A stretch of 61,705 nucleotides of DNA from CS1-C013 sp964353745. GTDB lineage: Archaea; Aenigmatarchaeota; Aenigmatarchaeia; Aenigmatarchaeales; Aenigmatarchaeaceae. Positions 1 through 7,456 of the stretch are shown here, in pieces (positions within the stretch are counted from its first letter, which is position 1; each line of letters begins with the position of its first letter). The translations under genes were made by a program, and so were the position numbers. The DNA is taken from contig CAYGWD010000002.1 in the NCBI GenBank assembly GCA_964353745.1, forward strand, positions 1-61,705. Reading direction: 5' to 3'. A model generated the notes under the pieces. The model searched no databases. It was not told where the DNA came from and worked only from the letters and a program-made list of their open reading frames with translations.

Positions 1-158
1 AAGTGCGGTTATTCTGAGACAAGGACGAAATAATTTTTCACCGTCTTATATGAAATTTCGCTAATGTTGGATTAAATAGGTGGCGGTTAATTTCTTTAAT
101 ACTAGGAAATAAGAAATAGATAGGATTATAAAGACTAGATTATTACTTTTACTAAAAA

Positions 159-491
159 TCAAATATCTATTACCATAACTCCTCTGATTTTTGCTTCATT
201 TGGAAAGTATCGCATACCATATTGCACTCCATCTATATAAAATTTGTTTGGTTTGCCATCCCACCCACTAAGGTATTTCAGTTTTCCTTTATCAGAATAA
301 AAATCTAAACCTATAATTTGACCATTTTTCCTTACAAATTCATCAATAGCTTCAGCATCGCTTATTTTAAACTTTTTAGATTTTCGGAAACCGAGTATAG
401 TCTTATCAACAAAAACCCTTACTTTTTCTTTTAAAGTATAACCACCTTTATTTTTTAAGGTTTCCGAAACACTTCTTACAGTAACGCTCAT
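159..491 (-). CDS. Hypothetical protein, 110 aa
   Basis: I do not recognise this protein. It is a soluble, mildly basic 110-residue chain with no signal peptide or membrane segment. The N-terminal half is Lys/Arg-rich and the C-terminal half is rich in Tyr, Gly and Asp, with probable beta strands around GKLKYLSGWDG and the terminal RGVMVIDI. The ATG at 491 gives a complete frame. It stands alone, transcribed away from the next gene, with about 165 bases of AT-rich DNA between them. Confidence 0.55.
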   Translation of the reverse strand: MSVTVRSVSETLKNKGGYTLKEKVRVFVDKTILGFRKSKKFKISDAEAIDEFVRKNGQIIGLDFYSDKGKLKYLSGWDGKPNKFYIDGVQYGMRYFPNEAKIRGVMVIDI

Positions 492-657
492 AAAAATAGT
501 ATAAAAGTAAGCAATTTAAACATATTTTTCTAGTATCACTTCCTTTAACTTATATCTATTTAACCAATTTCAACGAATATGAAAATAACCCAGTGAAACT
601 CCCGGGTGACTTTTTATAATCTTAGATTTAAATAATTCTAGAAAGTAAGGTATTATT

Positions 658-798
658 ATGAAAAATAAAAAAACTGCACCAAGAAAATCAAATCATGAGC
701 TTCATGAAGAAACAGAAGTGGATGATAGGTCAGAAGGCGAGAAGGCAGCGGATCGTGAAGTTGAAATGAGAGAAGAAGATACAAATTCATCAGATTAG
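658..798 (+). CDS. Small highly charged protein, 46 aa
   Basis: This 46-codon frame encodes a hydrophilic peptide rich in Glu, Asp, Lys and Arg, with no hydrophobic stretch; it is probably unstructured. A TATA-like stretch (TAGATTTAAATAATT, about 624-638) lies 20-35 bases before the ATG, the usual distance for a leaderless archaeal transcript. That promoter is the main reason to believe it. Function unknown. Confidence 0.45.
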   Translation: MKNKKTAPRKSNHELHEETEVDDRSEGEKAADREVEMREEDTNSSD

Positions 799-893
799 AT
801 GTTCTTTTAATTATTCTTCAAACATAGGTCTTTGCCATTTTTGGATATTTTTCTCGAGGCTAGTTTTTTAAATTTCTTCTCTCTAATTAATTC

Positions 894-1499
894 ATGACAA
901 ACGAAGTCTACGAACCAAGGGAAGATTCGTTTCTGCTTGAAAAATATGTGAAAAAATTCGCAAGAGGTTTTGTTCTGGACATTGGCACAGGCTCTGGAAT
1001 ACAGGCAAAAGCTGCTGCAGAAAAAGCGGATTTTGTGATAGGTGTTGACATAAACCAAAAAGCATTAGATTTCTGCAACCGTTTCAAGTCAGACAAGATG
1101 TTATTTCTCGAATCCGACTTGTTCTCCTTTTTCGAAAAGAAATTTGTAAATCCAAGTAATGGTTCATTTAATATAGCTGACGCAAAAAGCAACTGTCTCA
1201 ATAAGTTTGACACGATAATCTTCAACCCACCATACCTTCCCGAGGACGAGAGTGACAGGAACATCGCGTTGGATGGCGGTAAAAAGGGATATGAAACTAT
1301 TGAAAGGTTCTTGAATAAAGCAAAAAAATTTCTTGCGGAAGACGGACTGATTCTTATTGTATTCTCTTCGTTAACAGATAAGGAAAAGATAGACAGATTG
1401 ATTCAGGAGAACGGTTTCATAGATGAAGAACTGGAAAGGGTTCACGTTTCCTTTGAGGATATCTATTGTTATAAGATAACCGCTAAAACATCAAAATAA
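894..1499 (+). CDS. HemK2/Mtq2-type SAM-dependent methyltransferase
   Basis: Class I SAM methyltransferase of the HemK/PrmC family, archaeal HemK2 (Mtq2) branch, which in characterised systems methylates the Gln of the GGQ loop of the release factor, usually with a Trm112 partner. Visible marks are the N-terminal YEPREDSFLL segment typical of this branch, the SAM-binding loop LDIGTGSGI (residues about 29-37), an acidic VGVDI-type strand end, and the catalytic NPPYLP motif near residue 110. At 201 residues it has the usual archaeal length and lacks the N-terminal helical domain of bacterial PrmC. Between the SAM loop and NPPY lies a slightly long Asn/Ser-rich insertion. It stands alone on the plus strand. 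Substrate is inferred from the family. Confidence 0.85.
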   Translation: MTNEVYEPREDSFLLEKYVKKFARGFVLDIGTGSGIQAKAAAEKADFVIGVDINQKALDFCNRFKSDKMLFLESDLFSFFEKKFVNPSNGSFNIADAKSNCLNKFDTIIFNPPYLPEDESDRNIALDGGKKGYETIERFLNKAKKFLAEDGLILIVFSSLTDKEKIDRLIQENGFIDEELERVHVSFEDIYCYKITAKTSK

Positions 1500-1527
1500 A
1501 TAATAATGAAGTTCTTTGCTGGGAAAG

Positions 1528-1541
1528 TATTTAAATTTTAG
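1528..1541 (+). promoter_or_regulatory. TATA-box promoter
   Basis: GTATTTAAATTTTA lies 17-30 bases before the ATG at 1558. It fits an archaeal TATA box for a nearly leaderless message and supports 1558 rather than the earlier ATG at 1516, which would precede the transcription start. Confidence 0.5.
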
Positions 1542-1557
1542 TTTTAAAACTTCTTTT

Positions 1558-1995
1558 ATGAGGAAAAGAGCTTTTATCTGTAGCAGTTTGCGTACTCTTG
1601 AAATAAGAGAGGAAAATGAAAAAATAGCAACTGTGACAAATGAGACTGGTTTTGATTTGTATCTACCACAGAGAGGACTTCCTTATGGTGTAGTTAAAGA
1701 CCCGAAATTAATTTTTGAAACAAATTGCAGAGAAATCGATAAATCATATTTTATGATAGTGAACACAAACGGACTTTTGTATAGCGAAGAGAAAATAAAA
1801 GGAAATTCATTAAGTAGAAACATAATAGAAGGAGCAGGAGTTGAATTTGAATGGGGATATGGAAGTGGAAAAAGAAAACCAATAGTTGTTTATTCCACAG
1901 TATCGGATGCTCCATTTCCTAGAAATTTTACTACGCATACCTTGGAGGAGCTAAGACAAAAACTGCTTGAGATAGCTGAAAAAGGATTTAAATAA
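1558..1995 (+). CDS. Nucleoside 2-deoxyribosyltransferase-like protein
   Basis: A 145-residue protein resembling the nucleoside 2-deoxyribosyltransferase (NDT) fold: N-terminal strand RAFICSSL, an FDLYLPQRG motif (family FEVFLPQRD), a Cys-x-x-Glu-Ile-Asp helix followed by the strand YFMIVNTNG (family: I..SD.vianLDG), then GAGVEFEWGYGSGKRKPIVVY, which matches the family's D.GTAFELGYA...KPVI segment. NDTs swap bases between deoxynucleosides in salvage; related proteins only hydrolyse or bind nucleotides. The conserved Asp of the NTNG motif is replaced, so activity is uncertain. The gene ends 21 bases before the remnant start codon of kae1, so they may once have shared a transcript. Confidence 0.55.
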   Translation: MRKRAFICSSLRTLEIREENEKIATVTNETGFDLYLPQRGLPYGVVKDPKLIFETNCREIDKSYFMIVNTNGLLYSEEKIKGNSLSRNIIEGAGVEFEWGYGSGKRKPIVVYSTVSDAPFPRNFTTHTLEELRQKLLEIAEKGFK

Positions 1996-2016
1996 TATCA
2001 AAATTTAATTCTGTTT

Positions 2017-2058
2017 ATGATTTGCCTAGGTTTGGAATCAACTTATAGAAGTAAATAA
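2017..2058 (+). pseudogene. Displaced 5' end of kae1 (dead start fragment)
   Basis: From the ATG at 2017 the reading MICLGLEST matches the canonical start of Kae1 (MICLGIESTAHTFG). The match stops at 2043; the frame then reads YRSK and a stop. The rest of Kae1 resumes about 1.5 kb downstream, behind a homing endonuclease gene and with a new, differently coded start. This fragment is therefore best read as the original start of kae1, cut off by the insertion. It retains a TATA-like stretch upstream (ATTTAAATAATAT, about 1987-1999). Confidence 0.8.
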
Positions 2059-2102
2059 ATTATATAAAATTCTAAATGCTAATATTGTCTGAAGGTGAAA
2101 AA

Positions 2103-3503
2103 TTGTCTGAAAAGTATATAGAATTTAAATTAACCGACTTGCCAATAAATGAGTTTTGTATTCTTTTGGAACCCGATGTGCAAAGGAAGTTAATAGAAGA
2201 ATCTGCAGTTAAAATAGCTAAAAAAACAGGAAGAGAATACGGGAAAGTCAAAGATTTAGCAAGATATCTTAAGAATAGGTGTGAAAGTCTCTCTGAGATA
2301 AAAGTAGAATCGCTATGGAACCAGTACATTAGATTATGGAAAATTAATAGAATGTTTATCCCAATTGATTGCATTATTGAATTATGTAAACTGACCAATC
2401 AGAATTCTGAAAAAATTAAAAAACATATTATTAGGCTAAAGCACATAACGGGAAGAAATCATTCTTCAATATCGTTCAATTTCCTTTATGATGAGACCAT
2501 AGCTGGTTTGGGAGAATTGATAAAGTGTGAAGGTCATCTTAAGAAAAATTTAAGACAGTTTAGCTTGGAAAATGCGAGCGTAGACCTGATAAATCACTTT
2601 AAATCACTTCTAAAAGAGTTAGGCGTGAAAAATAAATATGAGTTGTTGAAGGTTGAGACGGACATACCAAAGAAGGCTATTATTAGAAAGGTTCTAATCA
2701 AAGGTAAAGAGATCAGGTTTTATACCAGGTTCAATAAATCTGGAAAAAGAAAGGTTATGTTCCATGACAAATTCAAGTATGGAACTAGAAAGGAATATGC
2801 TATAATAACTGATAGTAATGCGATAAAAGTTGCTGTAAAGATACCATTTAGATTAAACATAACGGCAGAAAGCACTTACGGAATTTCGAGTTCGTCTATC
2901 CATATAGATGTTACAAACATCACATTATCAAAAATTTTACACTTGCTTACAAATGTTCCAAGCGGAAAAAAGTCAAAGATTATTGAGTTTTGTCCGTTAC
3001 TTGGATTATCCCCTTTAATTGTGAAAAGAGAGGCTATAAATGTTATTTTTGCTTCTGAGTGCTGGTTGGAAGGAAATAGGATTCGTATATGCTTGAATAG
3101 TTTAGATTACGTTAAGGATATTTATAGCCTGCTTAAAGGGTTTGGAATGAACCCAATTTTAAGCGATTATAATTATCTTTCAATAAATACTTGGAGAGAC
3201 CTAGAGATATTTGATAAAAATTTTAATTTAATAATTAGCGAGAAGGAATTAAAACTCAAAGAGATGATATCGAATAAGAAGAACTTTAAACATGGAGAAG
3301 GGTTATCAGAAATTCTCAATTTCATAAAAGAAAAAAAATCTGTCTCTGTGAAGGAAATATCATCGAAATTTAACAAAAGTAAAGATGATATATGGCAGCA
3401 TCTCAAGAATGGCGAAAAACAGAATCTTATAGCGAAAAATACAAACTTCTGGCCGTATAGATATTCTTTAACAGAAGGAGGTGAATCATCTCTTGAAAGA
3501 TAA
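2103..3503 (+). CDS. LAGLIDADG homing endonuclease (kae1-associated)
   Basis: A protein of about 466 residues with two degenerate LAGLIDADG helices: LGELIKCEGHL (nt about 2506-2540) and VIFASECWLEGN (nt about 3040-3080). Two motifs about 175 residues apart in one chain mean a monomeric DNA endonuclease. The last 70 residues form a winged-helix (VKEISSKFNKSKDDIWQHL). The N-terminus looks like an additional helical domain. I prefer the TTG at 2103, preceded by GAAGGTGA; the ATG at 2076 lies only 8 bases after the TATA box TATATAAA (2061-2068) and is probably not transcribed. The stop overlaps the new kae1 start at 3493, so translation is probably coupled. It is neither an intein (no splicing blocks, own start and stop) nor intron-encoded in an obvious way. 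Confidence 0.85.
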   Translation: MSEKYIEFKLTDLPINEFCILLEPDVQRKLIEESAVKIAKKTGREYGKVKDLARYLKNRCESLSEIKVESLWNQYIRLWKINRMFIPIDCIIELCKLTNQNSEKIKKHIIRLKHITGRNHSSISFNFLYDETIAGLGELIKCEGHLKKNLRQFSLENASVDLINHFKSLLKELGVKNKYELLKVETDIPKKAIIRKVLIKGKEIRFYTRFNKSGKRKVMFHDKFKYGTRKEYAIITDSNAIKVAVKIPFRLNITAESTYGISSSSIHIDVTNITLSKILHLLTNVPSGKKSKIIEFCPLLGLSPLIVKREAINVIFASECWLEGNRIRICLNSLDYVKDIYSLLKGFGMNPILSDYNYLSINTWRDLEIFDKNFNLIISEKELKLKEMISNKKNFKHGEGLSEILNFIKEKKSVSVKEISSKFNKSKDDIWQHLKNGEKQNLIAKNTNFWPYRYSLTEGGESSLER

Positions 3504-4492
3504 AACGTTTTGCCTAGGCATCGAAGGTACTGCTCTAGTTTGCCTGCAGAAATACTTTTGGTGTCGGTATTGCTGATGATAAGGGAAACATTCTAGCCAA
3601 TGAAAAATCAATGTACAAACCTCCTCTAGGGAAGGGAATAATACCTCGTGATGCCGCTGACCATCATTCTGAAAATGCAATGACGGTTCTAAGAAAAGCT
3701 TTAGAGAAAGTTAATTTAAAAATGAGCGATATTGATATAATCGCCTTCTCTCAAGGGCCTGGCTTGCCACAGTCGCTTCGCGTTACCGCGGTTTTTGCTA
3801 GAACATTGTCTTTGAAAAATAATAAACCTTTAATTCCAGTTTGTCATCCTATTGGGCATATCGAAATAGGTAAGTTAACAACAGGTGTCAAAGATCCTAT
3901 AATTGTTTATCTAAGCGGTGCTAACACCCAAATAATTGCTCATCTTGAAGGTCGATATCGAATAATAGGCGAGACAGAAAATCTTCCTTTGGGCAATGCT
4001 ATTGATATGTTAGCTAGGGAATTAAATTTACCTATGCCAGGCGGACCCGAAATCGAAAAGCTGGCATTAAGAGGAAATTACATAAATCTTCCATATACTG
4101 TTAAAGGTTGTGATTTAAGTTATTCTGGTATTTTAACAGAAGCAGTAAAGAAATATAATCAAGGCGTTAAAGCAGAAGACGTTGCCTATTCTTTTCAAGA
4201 GACTTGTTTTGCCATGCTAGCAGAAGTGACAGAGAGAGCTATTGCCCATACCGATAAGGAAGAAGTTCTACTTGTAGGTGGAGTGGCTGCCAATAAAAGA
4301 CTGCAGGAGATGCTAAGGATTATGACAGAGGAGAGAGGAGCAAAGTTTTTTGTTGTTCCTCAGGAATATGCAGGCGACAACGGTTCAATGATTGCTTGGA
4401 CAGGAATTCTCGCGTATCAGAAAGGTTATAAAACCACTATCGAGGACAGTCATATCAAACAAAAATGGAGAGTAGACGAAGTGGAATGGTAA
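3493..4492 (+). CDS. kae1: KEOPS subunit Kae1 (tRNA t6A synthesis), spliced: 3493-3535 + 3552-4492
   Basis: Kae1 is the catalytic subunit of KEOPS, transferring threonylcarbamoyl to A37 of ANN-decoding tRNAs. Joining 3493-3535 to 3552-4492 gives 327 residues starting FCLGIEGTAHTFGVGIADD, the conserved family start. Metal-binding His are at about 113 and 117 (CHPIGHIE); the PGLPQSLR and YLSGANTQ loops, GNAIDMLAR, and LVGGVAANKRL, YAGDNGSMIAWTG near the C-terminus are all present. There is no fused Bud32 kinase. The start is TTG at 3493 with a strong GGAGGTGA (3478-3485). Unspliced, the first 14 codons are out of frame with the rest, and the next internal ATG (3611) would lose the first ATP-binding segment. 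The 5' end was replaced together with the upstream endonuclease gene. Confidence 0.9.
3536..3551 (+). other. 16-nt bulge-helix-bulge intron in kae1 mRNA
   Basis: The RNA around this segment folds into a canonical archaeal splicing site. Outer helix: 3523-3529 with 3553-3559 (7 pairs, two G-U). Central helix, exactly 4 pairs: 3530-3533 (CUGC) with 3546-3549 (GCAG). 5' bulge of three: 3534-3536 (UCU). 3' bulge of three: 3550-3552 (AAA). Inner stem: 3537-3538 with 3544-3545, loop of five. The archaeal tRNA-splicing endonuclease cuts after the second base of each bulge, that is after 3535 and after 3551. This removes exactly 16 bases and gives GCT-CAT-ACT-TTT, coding A-H-T-F as in other Kae1 proteins. 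Geometry and reading frame agree independently. Confidence 0.9.
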
Positions 4493-4544
4493 TGCGCATT
4501 TTAGAGTGTGCATCTCTAATATTTCAGTGTTTCTGCTGCGAAAG

Positions 4545-4564
4545 TTCAAATCCGGTCCCCTGCA
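4545..4564 (+). repeat. tRNA 3'-end-like dispersed repeat, copy 1
   Basis: TTCAAATCCGGTCCCCTGCA reads like T-loop, T-stem 3' strand, acceptor 3' strand and discriminator base of a tRNA. There is no matching 5' acceptor strand upstream, so it is not a tRNA gene. The following bases (TGATGTTCTTC, about 4568-4578) recur after copy 5 at 41567-41577. Copies 1 and 2 bracket a segment of about 1 kb with two orphan genes. Confidence 0.6.
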
Positions 4565-4600
4565 CTAATGATGTTCTTCACAGCTGACCTGGGGACGGCA

Positions 4601-5323
4601 TTAAGTTCTTATTACAGATTCAACATCAGAAGGAGAATATTTTAGAAATTTTGCTTTCATAATACATTTCAAAGCTTCAGTTGGTCTCACATTATCTTTA
4701 AACCTAAACATCCTTTCATCAAACTCTTCCAAACTATTTGCATCATAGACTAAATTAAAAGTGTAAAGAGGTTTACCGCCAGAAAATCTCAGTTTGTCTA
4801 CAGTTTCAATATAAAGCATCGTCCATTTCCTATCCTCTTCTCTGCTTTTGCTTGAATGACCCCAAATAACACAAGGACTGCCAGCAACAGTCATGTATGT
4901 TGGACAATCTGTTTTAAAACCTTCTCTGGTTAAATGAGTTTTTTCTGGGAATGGACAATTTACTAAAAGTTCTCTTTTTCCTTCATAATTTTTAGATACC
5001 TCAATCACATCATCAAAGCTATGCTCTTCTTTACAGGACAGACATGCCTTATCAGCTTCGTCTATATTATTTTCTGGTTTTGACCTTTGCTTTCTATCTC
5101 TTAACCAATAATCAAAATCCTTTTCTTCTGTTCTATCGGTTCCATATTTTAATAATGTTTGAACATCACCATACTGAAGCATGCGAAAAACATTATTACC
5201 ATTAAAAATTCCTTGTCTTTCTAATTCATCCAAAATTCTATTTCCTATTCTTTCTATAAGAAATCTATCTACAGTAACAACTAAAGTATTATTATGTTTG
5301 TAAGATTTCATAAGATGCTCCAT
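4601..5323 (-). CDS. Hypothetical protein with Cys pairs, 240 aa
   Basis: Unrecognised soluble protein. Residues 1-20 include a strand NNTLVVTVDRF followed by a helix with ERIGNRILDELE. The middle has a CLSC pair, then two further Cys (VNCPFP, TDCPTYMTV) about 30-45 residues later, which might bind a metal. The C-terminal 60 residues mix strands and charged helices. ATG at 5323 gives the full frame; an internal ATG at 5311 is an alternative. It lies opposite to kae1, tail to tail, between two tRNA-3'-end-like repeats, which suggests it arrived as part of a small cassette. The AT-rich codon use resembles the other orphan genes of the window. Confidence 0.6.
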   Translation of the reverse strand: MEHLMKSYKHNNTLVVTVDRFLIERIGNRILDELERQGIFNGNNVFRMLQYGDVQTLLKYGTDRTEEKDFDYWLRDRKQRSKPENNIDEADKACLSCKEEHSFDDVIEVSKNYEGKRELLVNCPFPEKTHLTREGFKTDCPTYMTVAGSPCVIWGHSSKSREEDRKWTMLYIETVDKLRFSGGKPLYTFNLVYDANSLEEFDERMFRFKDNVRPTEALKCIMKAKFLKYSPSDVESVIRT

Positions 5324-5375
5324 TAGATTAAGTTATTCTAAAATCTTTAAATTTTTGATTAGTGATATTCTAATT

Positions 5376-5543
5376 ATGTCATATACACAAACTTTACAAC
5401 CAATAAAAGATGAAATGGCTATATTGAAAAGGGAGAGCCCTTTTGAAGCTATGAAATATGAAATGACCATGTTAAGAAAAGAGAGTCCTTTGGAAGCTCT
5501 TAGGAAATATGTAAGACAACTTAGAAAGGAGATGGAAAGATGA
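5376..5543 (+). CDS. Small protein with tandem ESPxEA repeat, 55 aa
   Basis: A predicted helical, highly charged 55-residue protein containing two tandem copies of a unit of about 16 residues: MAILKRESPFEAMKYE and MTMLRKESPLEALRKY. The repetition is also visible in the DNA. A TATA-like AAATCTTTAAATTTTT (5341-5356) lies about 20 bases before the ATG at 5376; the in-frame codon at 5355 is inside this box, so 5376 is preferred. It is divergent from the neighbouring minus-strand gene and lies in the same repeat-bounded segment. Function unknown; it could be an oligomerising coiled-coil peptide. Confidence 0.5.
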   Translation: MSYTQTLQPIKDEMAILKRESPFEAMKYEMTMLRKESPLEALRKYVRQLRKEMER

Positions 5544-5575
5544 TGAAAGAAGAAAACCGTAGGTTGTCCTTTTTC

Positions 5576-5595
5576 TTCAAATCCGGCCCTCCGCA
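5576..5595 (+). repeat. tRNA 3'-end-like dispersed repeat, copy 2
   Basis: TTCAAATCCGGCCCTCCGCA has exactly the length and layout of tRNA positions 54-73 (T-loop, T-stem, 7-nt acceptor CCTCCGC, discriminator A). No upstream GCGGAGG acceptor partner exists. It closes the segment opened by copy 1. Confidence 0.65.
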
Positions 5596-5652
5596 CAGCG
5601 AGTGTTCTGTTTAAACTATATTTTTATCTTATAATAACATCTTATCTTAATT

Positions 5653-6345
5653 ATGAAAACATTGAATGCTGTCATAATCATACTCTTTACAACGGCTGTT
5701 CTAATGCTAGGATTGATAGAGACCTTTAACGCATTCAAGGAGAGTTCCAGAACAGATGACTTGAAAAATATTTCTATGAATCCGAAGGATTATCTGAGCA
5801 AATCGATTATGTTGATAGGCAACGTCTACCAACCAATGGTTCTTTTTGACTACAGGAACAACGGTATAAGGTATGCCATCTCCCAGGAGAATAGTCAAGG
5901 CTTTTACCACATGAACCTGAACTCGTACAACGGTGGTTGGGTAGAGCCAGGAACCTACAGGATGAGAGGCATTGTTAATTACGTCGATATCTGCATCTGC
6001 GACTATAGGTGCGTTGACTACATTGGCAACTGCGTTTACACCTATGAAAACCTTTATTCGCCGAAACTAACCGTGAGTGATTTCAAAACGAACCTAACCT
6101 CTGATGATATCAAGGACGACTGGTATCCTAACTATGACTCTTATTCCAAGGTTATTGATTACTTGTGTCCCGTTAATAGAAGGGACTATTTCGAGTGCAG
6201 CTACGATAGGAAGAACACTTTTGACGCGTTTAACTTTCAGTGGCAAAGTGCTGGCGGCATATTCTACAAGGAGTATAGATGCAGGCCTGACAGTATGGAG
6301 AGGGTCTATTACGTTGATGCCACCGGGCCGATGGTAAGGATTTAA
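5653..6345 (+). CDS. Cys-rich secreted or membrane-anchored protein, 230 aa
   Basis: Residues 1-28 form a signal anchor (AVIIILFTTAVLMLGLIETF). The rest is extracellular in character: rich in Tyr, Asn, Asp and aromatic residues with about eight Cys, including a CICDYRC cluster, that could form disulfides. The segment SKSIMLIGNVYQPMV followed by WVEPGTYRMRGIVNYV looks like a small beta barrel (an OB-like tOB/NfeD-type pattern, tentative). ATG at 5653 directly precedes the hydrophobic stretch. It runs codirectionally with the pilin-LamG gene 25 bases downstream, so both may be exported surface components. Function unknown. Confidence 0.65.
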   Translation: MKTLNAVIIILFTTAVLMLGLIETFNAFKESSRTDDLKNISMNPKDYLSKSIMLIGNVYQPMVLFDYRNNGIRYAISQENSQGFYHMNLNSYNGGWVEPGTYRMRGIVNYVDICICDYRCVDYIGNCVYTYENLYSPKLTVSDFKTNLTSDDIKDDWYPNYDSYSKVIDYLCPVNRRDYFECSYDRKNTFDAFNFQWQSAGGIFYKEYRCRPDSMERVYYVDATGPMVRI

Positions 6346-6370
6346 TTCTAGGATAGATTATATTATAGTT

Positions 6371-7456
6371 ATGAAAGGCGTCTCGGAGTTCGTACTAGTA
6401 TTGTTAATTTTGATTATCGCAATCGCGTCGATATTGGTGTTGTGGCTTTTTTATAACAGCATGTTTGGTTCTGTCACAATGTCGGAGGACACTTCCTCCT
6501 TGGGCGAAGCCTTATCATCCTGCATGAAGATTGACTCCGCCAGGGATAACAAAATTTATTTAAGAAACTGTGGTTCCGGAGTAATAAAAAATGACACCTT
6601 AAAAGTCTACTTTGACGAAGAACCAGTTAAATTTAGCATGGCACCGCAATCTTTAGGTAAAGGAGAGGTAGGAACTGTAAGTTTAACCAATTTAAATCTT
6701 TTTTATAAAGGTGTAGGAGAGAATTATAAGATAAGAATTACAAGTCCTTCTGGATATGTTGAAAGATATGTAAAAACTACTTTGCCAAGTTCTTGTATCC
6801 TTTATTTTAATTTTGACGAGGGCACTGGGACAATTGCTCACGATTCTTCGGGTCACGGAAACGATGGAGTTTTGCACAATGGAACTGAGGTATGTTCTAA
6901 TGGCTATTGCCCTAAGTGGGTCGATGGAAAATTTGGAAAAGCCTTAGATTTTGATGGGTTGGGAGATTTTGTAGAAGCTACAGACATTCCAAATAGTTCT
7001 TTGACTATAATGGCATGGGTTTATCCAAAACAAATTTCAGGTGCCCAAAGAGCCATAGTTTCAAAATGGAGATACCCTACTCAAAGTGATTACGAATGGA
7101 TGTTCCGCTTAGAATATAAAGGGTCTGGCATTAGCGAATTTCAATTTTTCACTGTTGATCAAGATCCAGCATGGAGAAAGTATTATATTCCATTAAATAA
7201 ATGGTCTCATTTCGCTGTTGCCTATGATAGAGAAAATGTAGATGCTGAATTTTACTCGAATCTTGAACCAATAGGTAACTATTGGAATGGTGGGAAAACT
7301 AGAAACACTACACAACCAGTTAGAGTAGGTGCACAAGGAACTGGAGGTGGCAGCGATGGAGATTATTTCAATGGAACAATAGATGAGGTAAGGATTTATA
7401 ATGAAGTTTTAACACCTGACAATGCTCTGACATTAACATTAGTAGAACTAACTTAA
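6371..7456 (+). CDS. Pilin-like protein with C-terminal LamG domain
   Basis: The N-terminus MKGVSEFVLVLLILIIAIASILVLW is an archaeal class III (type IV pilin) signal: short Lys-Gly leader, then a hydrophobic helix with Ser-Glu at its head, expected to be processed by a prepilin peptidase. Residues about 45-135 form a beta-rich pilin head with two Cys. From about 138 a LamG/concanavalin-like lectin domain follows: YFNFDEGTGTIAHDSSGHGN, LDFDGLGDFVE, TIMAWVYP and the closing GTIDEVRIYNEVL. LamG domains bind sugars or surface glycoproteins, so an adhesive minor pilin is plausible. The gene ends one base before the convergent aCPSF1 stop. Confidence 0.8.
   Translation: MKGVSEFVLVLLILIIAIASILVLWLFYNSMFGSVTMSEDTSSLGEALSSCMKIDSARDNKIYLRNCGSGVIKNDTLKVYFDEEPVKFSMAPQSLGKGEVGTVSLTNLNLFYKGVGENYKIRITSPSGYVERYVKTTLPSSCILYFNFDEGTGTIAHDSSGHGNDGVLHNGTEVCSNGYCPKWVDGKFGKALDFDGLGDFVEATDIPNSSLTIMAWVYPKQISGAQRAIVSKWRYPTQSDYEWMFRLEYKGSGISEFQFFTVDQDPAWRKYYIPLNKWSHFAVAYDRENVDAEFYSNLEPIGNYWNGGKTRNTTQPVRVGAQGTGGGSDGDYFNGTIDEVRIYNEVLTPDNALTLTLVELT

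Noticed and set aside
908..1264. Minus-strand frame antisense to the methyltransferase gene
   Set aside because: Fully antisense to a gene with recognisable catalytic motifs; no ribosome site or family resemblance.
2076..3503. Intein in Kae1
   Set aside because: The endonuclease has its own start and stop, is not in frame with kae1 on both sides and lacks splicing-block residues such as a terminal His-Asn.
2044..3551. One large intron containing the LAGLIDADG gene, joining the 2017 fragment directly to the kae1 body
   Set aside because: No bulge-helix-bulge can be built between the fragment end and the 3' site: the 4-base central partner of GCAG (3546-3549) is missing near 2044, whereas it is present at 3530-3533. 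The intervening live start also has its own ribosome site.
3493..4492. kae1 as a frameshifted pseudogene or with its start at the internal ATG 3611
   Set aside because: The extra 16 bases coincide exactly with the cut sites of a canonical bulge-helix-bulge structure, the conserved N-terminal motif is intact on both sides, and a strong ribosome site precedes the TTG at 3493. The gene is universal and probably essential.
4500..4570. tRNA gene ending at 4564
   Set aside because: Only the T-loop and acceptor 3' strand are convincing. No D-arm, anticodon arm or complementary 5' acceptor strand is found in the 80 bases before it. The same applies to the copies at 5576, 27208 and 41542.
5333..5596. 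Minus-strand frame of 87 codons over the small ESPxEA gene
   Set aside because: It is antisense to a gene with its own promoter, begins in the repeat copy 2, and its protein has shadow-frame composition rich in Leu, Ser and Phe.
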